A stretch of DNA of 64,000 nucleotides, taken from the NCBI RefSeq assembly GCF_000499845.2, contig NC_023753.2, positions 2,480,001-2,544,000 on the forward strand, read 5' to 3'. Positions within the stretch are counted from its first letter, which is position 1, and each line of letters opens with the position of its first letter. Below the pieces are notes generated by a model. It did no database searches, was not told where the DNA came from, and worked only from the letters and a program-made list of their open reading frames with translations. The translations under genes were made by a program, and so were the position numbers. Positions 61,220 to 64,000 of this stretch are shown piece by piece. Source of the DNA: Phaseolus vulgaris (Eukaryota; Streptophyta; Magnoliopsida; Fabales; Fabaceae).

Positions 61220-61890
61220 TGGGATGAGTGTCTAATGTGTATGAAAAGAGGGCTTCCTAGGCAAGCCCACCTCCAAGAATAACCAAACACCATCATTATA
61301 GTAACTTTTACTTTATATAATTAAAATTAATAATAAGTAACATTATATACAATCATTTTGAAAGTTAAAATTTAAATTAAATAAATTTCTTTGACATATG
61401 GTGATAGATAATTATTTTTAACTTTTAATAATATTTTAGAAAAAATAGTGACATTCAATTCACTTCTATATTATAAAGTTAAATAGTCGTCTTTTAAATA
61501 TAAGTATTTTTTGAAGTTATTATTGAAAAAAAAAATCATTTTTAGAGTTATTCTTATATTTTCATATAGTCATGTTTCTTGTCAAAGTGATAATATTAAA
61601 CGTTTAGTTTTTTTTTACTCCTTTAAAATATGTTTTAACTTAATGATTATAAAGACGTATACGTGTCAACTAAAGCATTGATATGTGAAATATGTGAATA
61701 TAATAACTCTTGTTTCAGAAATTACAATTATTTCAGCATACAAAAAGTAAACAAAATATAATGGACTGAAATTTTAGCCGCATCATTCAAAATCCACCAA
61801 ACCAAACATATACATAATTGCCACAATTTTTACTTTTTAATTTACCGCTAAAAAATAAATCAATACTCTAGTTAAATTTCAAAACAACAA
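61220..61890. other. AT-rich intergenic DNA, nothing recognised
   Basis: No open frame or element was recognised between the M3 and CACTA-derived MITEs. Confidence 0.6.
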
Positions 61891-61896
61891 TCCTAC

Positions 61897-62279
61897 CACT
61901 ACACGAAAATCATCAAATAGAAACCAATTTTTAGAAACCAAAATAATTAGTTGCAATACTAATTAAATTAGAAAACATTTTAGAAACTAAAACAAAAATT
62001 GCTTTCTAAATTAGTTTATATTATTGTTAAATAGTTTCTAAATTGGTATCTAATTAGCAACCAAGGTTTTAGAGACCAAATTTAGAAACTAAATAATTGG
62101 TAGTTAAAACCTTGATTGCTAATTAGATACCAATTTAGAAACTATTTAACAATAATAGAAACTAATTTATAAACCAATTTTTGTTTTAGTTTCTAAAATG
62201 ATTTCTAATTTAATTACTATTACAACTAATTATTTTAGTCTCTAAAATTTGGTTTCTATTTCATGATTTTCTTATATTG
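61897..62279. mobile_element. CACTA-derived fold-back MITE, complete copy
   Basis: The element begins CACTACACGAAAATCATCAA at 61897 and ends CATGATTTTCTTATATTG at 62279. The ends are inverted and TAC duplicates on both sides (61894-61896, 62280-62282). Almost the whole 383 bp forms one imperfect inverted repeat of about 190-bp arms, including AATTGGTATCTAATTAGCAA and TTGCTAATTAGATACCAATT-like arms. The CACTA start and 3-bp duplication identify the superfamily. RNA from it would fold into a long hairpin. Confidence 0.85.
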
Positions 62280-62284
62280 TACAT

Positions 62285-63170
62285 GGTCTACTTATATTTT
62301 TTTCTTCATTTTATATCTACTTTAGTTTCTTCTTTTATTTTATTCTTTTTATTTATTTAATTTTCCACTTCAACTCATTTTATATAATTAATTATTTTAA
62401 AAACATACACATAATTGATTAAATATATATATTATTTTATTTAAATGTCCTATTATGTCCCATGATTTATTGATTATTCTAATTTTGTTTCATTATTATT
62501 AAAATTTTAATTTAATTTAATTTTTTTAAAATGTATTAATGATATGTTGACAACTTAAATTATAATTAGGAAAAAAATTGTTGAAATGTAAATCCTATCT
62601 ATAAAGATGAAGGAATTTTAAAATTATACTGTATCATGTCAGAACATAACCGTAAAGTAATGTATTTCATTGTATTTATAAGGAATTTTAAATTTATATT
62701 GTATTATGTCATAATTGCAAACTAATGCTTTCATGGTAAAGTAAAGTTTTCAAAGAGTTATATACAAATGTCATGGTTGTAAAAGTATCATTTGTCTCTG
62801 ATAATATAAAAACTATGTCTTTCTGATAAGTTACGTAAGGCTTTCTGCAAGCTCTTCGTGTGAATACTAGTTTCCTGGTTCATGGTTGGATTTTGGGGCT
62901 TGGATTTGGTCTAAATGTGGATACGTGGAACACCCTTTTGGTTTTTCATGTTAAATGTGGATACCAGAAGGTTTCAACTTAGATTTTTATGATTCAAATA
63001 ATGGGAATTTTATACTTTTTCTTCCTTATTTGGCCTTTTATAGCAGAGAAGACAAAAAAGAAAATAATAAATAAGAGTAGAATTAGAGAAAGAGAAATAA
63101 AAGAAATGAAGTGAAAAGAAATCAGGGTAATTATAATTATTGAAGTTTTAGAACCATTCAGATTCACATG
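62285..63170. other. Upstream region of the small membrane protein gene
   Basis: AT-rich to about 62800. A direct repeat of TTAAATGTGGATAC (about 62910 and 62952) lies in a GC-richer stretch. No TATA box is convincing. Confidence 0.4.
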
Positions 63171-63315
63171 TTCTTTTTCCTTTTCCTTGTTTGCATGAGA
63201 CTGTTCCACGTCACCTTTTCGTGGTTCCGGGGGACAGTAACCATTTGTAGCCACCACCACCATTTCTTTATCTTTCCCAAACATCATAACACAGCCTTCC
63301 AACAACAACAACAAC

Positions 63316-63534
63316 ATGGCCAGACAATTCAACTACCAACTCCAAGGTGGTCCTGAACACCTTCCAATTCAAACTCTTGTTTTCCTGTTCTGTCTCACCC
63401 TCTCTCTTCTTGCAGCCATCATCGTCTTCTGTGCAGATGGACTACACAAGAACTCCAGAAGAAACTCCGAAGACAACAATGGCAACGCTGGTTCAGCCTG
63501 CGCCGCCGGGTGTGGCTCAGCATGTGGCGGTTAA
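63316..63534 (+). CDS. Small single-helix membrane protein, 72 aa
   Basis: I do not recognise a named family. The frame codes a polar N-terminus (MARQFNYQLQGGPEHLPIQ), one hydrophobic helix at about residues 19-40 (TLVFLFCLTLSLLAAIIVFC), a basic-polar segment (HKNSRRNSEDNNGN) and a C-terminal tail rich in Gly, Ala and Cys (SACAAGCGSACGG). The tail's three Cys after residue 60 could be acylated or bind metal; that is speculation. The start sits in an AACAACAACAACAACATGG context. The repeated CAA leader and G after ATG favour good initiation. The codon use and the higher GC content than flanks support a real gene. An overlapping frame from 63347 is judged a shadow because it lacks an ATG in good context and reads through the 3' UTR. 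Confidence 0.7.
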   Translation: MARQFNYQLQGGPEHLPIQTLVFLFCLTLSLLAAIIVFCADGLHKNSRRNSEDNNGNAGSACAAGCGSACGG

Positions 63535-64000
63535 CGAACTAACTAGAGAGAGAGAGAGAATCTATTTGGCACATGGTTGTGTCTTCTTCTTTGTGGTCAA
63601 AATAGTATAAGATGCTGTTGTACATGAAATGATTGATTGTACCAACACTACCCAAAGTAAATGTGTGAATTCCAATCACTCTACCTGTCTCTCCCTTTTT
63701 ATTATTCTTTCTTCTTTATTCTTCATATCAAGATTATATATTTAGCAACAGAAAGCGAAATCTGAATTTTAAAAAGATGCATTTTTTTTCAAGTAGAGAA
63801 ACGACAAACGCAAAGTGAACACAGAGTTGGATCTAGGACAAAGGAGGGTGTTGAGTTTTAGAAAAAGGACTAAAACATTACCTCTTATAAAACGTATTTA
63901 TGATATGTGATAATAACAGATGCTGTCTTCTGCTGTTAAAAGATTTAAAGCTCTGACTTTTGTTTGTTTAAACTTAGAAAACATGTTTTTTTAACTTTGA
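63535..64000. other. 3' flank to the window edge
   Basis: A short AG microsatellite (GAGAGAGAGAGAGA, about 63546-63559) follows the stop codon. The rest is probably 3' UTR and then unrecognised sequence. Confidence 0.45.

Noticed and set aside
1..64000. CRISPR array, phage, operon or other prokaryotic system
   Set aside because: Genes have GT-AG introns and plant families; the tandem repeats have no spacer structure and no cas-like gene.

Overview
This is nuclear DNA from a flowering plant, most likely a phaseoloid legume (Phaseolus/Vigna type). The grounds are intron-split genes with GT-AG junctions, very AT-rich intergenic DNA, and repeats I recognise as common in legumes: small LTR elements starting near TGTTGGAGATCCCACATCGAC and carrying a TGGTATCAGAGCC primer-binding site, CACTA-derived fold-back elements, and Mutator-like MITEs with GGATTA..TAATCC palindromes. 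The legume assignment is inference; no database was used.

Seven protein-coding loci can be supported. From left to right: (1) a minus-strand first exon of an LRK10L/WAK-associated receptor ectodomain (2071-2836), with no kinase exon visible; (2) a six-exon DUF789 gene (23097-25880); (3) a three-exon DUF1218 four-helix membrane protein (36478-37417); (4) a minus-strand single-exon type-2 lipid transfer protein (39087-39371); (5) a five-exon reticulon-like gene (43692-45144); (6) a three-exon class II trehalose-6-phosphate synthase/phosphatase-like gene (56863-59944) with an intron and short uORFs in its leader; (7) a 72-residue single-helix membrane protein (63316-63534). They are unrelated single-copy-looking genes and do not form a pathway or cluster.

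The rest is repeat-rich. Positions 1-1900 hold a decayed Ty3/Gypsy-like tail with several minisatellites. Positions 7.7-12.96 kb are a two-copy tandem duplication of a ~2.35 kb non-coding unit; each copy carries a different Mutator-like MITE, so each is the empty site for the other's insertion. Positions 18.4-20.3, 34.9-35.0, 41.5-41.8 and 46.0-46.2 kb hold TRIM-like LTR elements, one with three LTRs in a row. Three CACTA-derived fold-back elements lie at 30.7, 48.9 and 61.9 kb. Positions 51.4-54.7 kb are a second tandem duplication, each copy containing a 33-bp minisatellite whose reading frame stays open. A third Mutator-like MITE at 60.75-61.21 kb contains seven near-palindromes of alternating orientation.

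I found no prokaryote-type system, CRISPR array, rRNA or convincing tRNA. The most informative material is the transposon history recorded by the tandem duplications and the structured repeats, rather than a new gene system.
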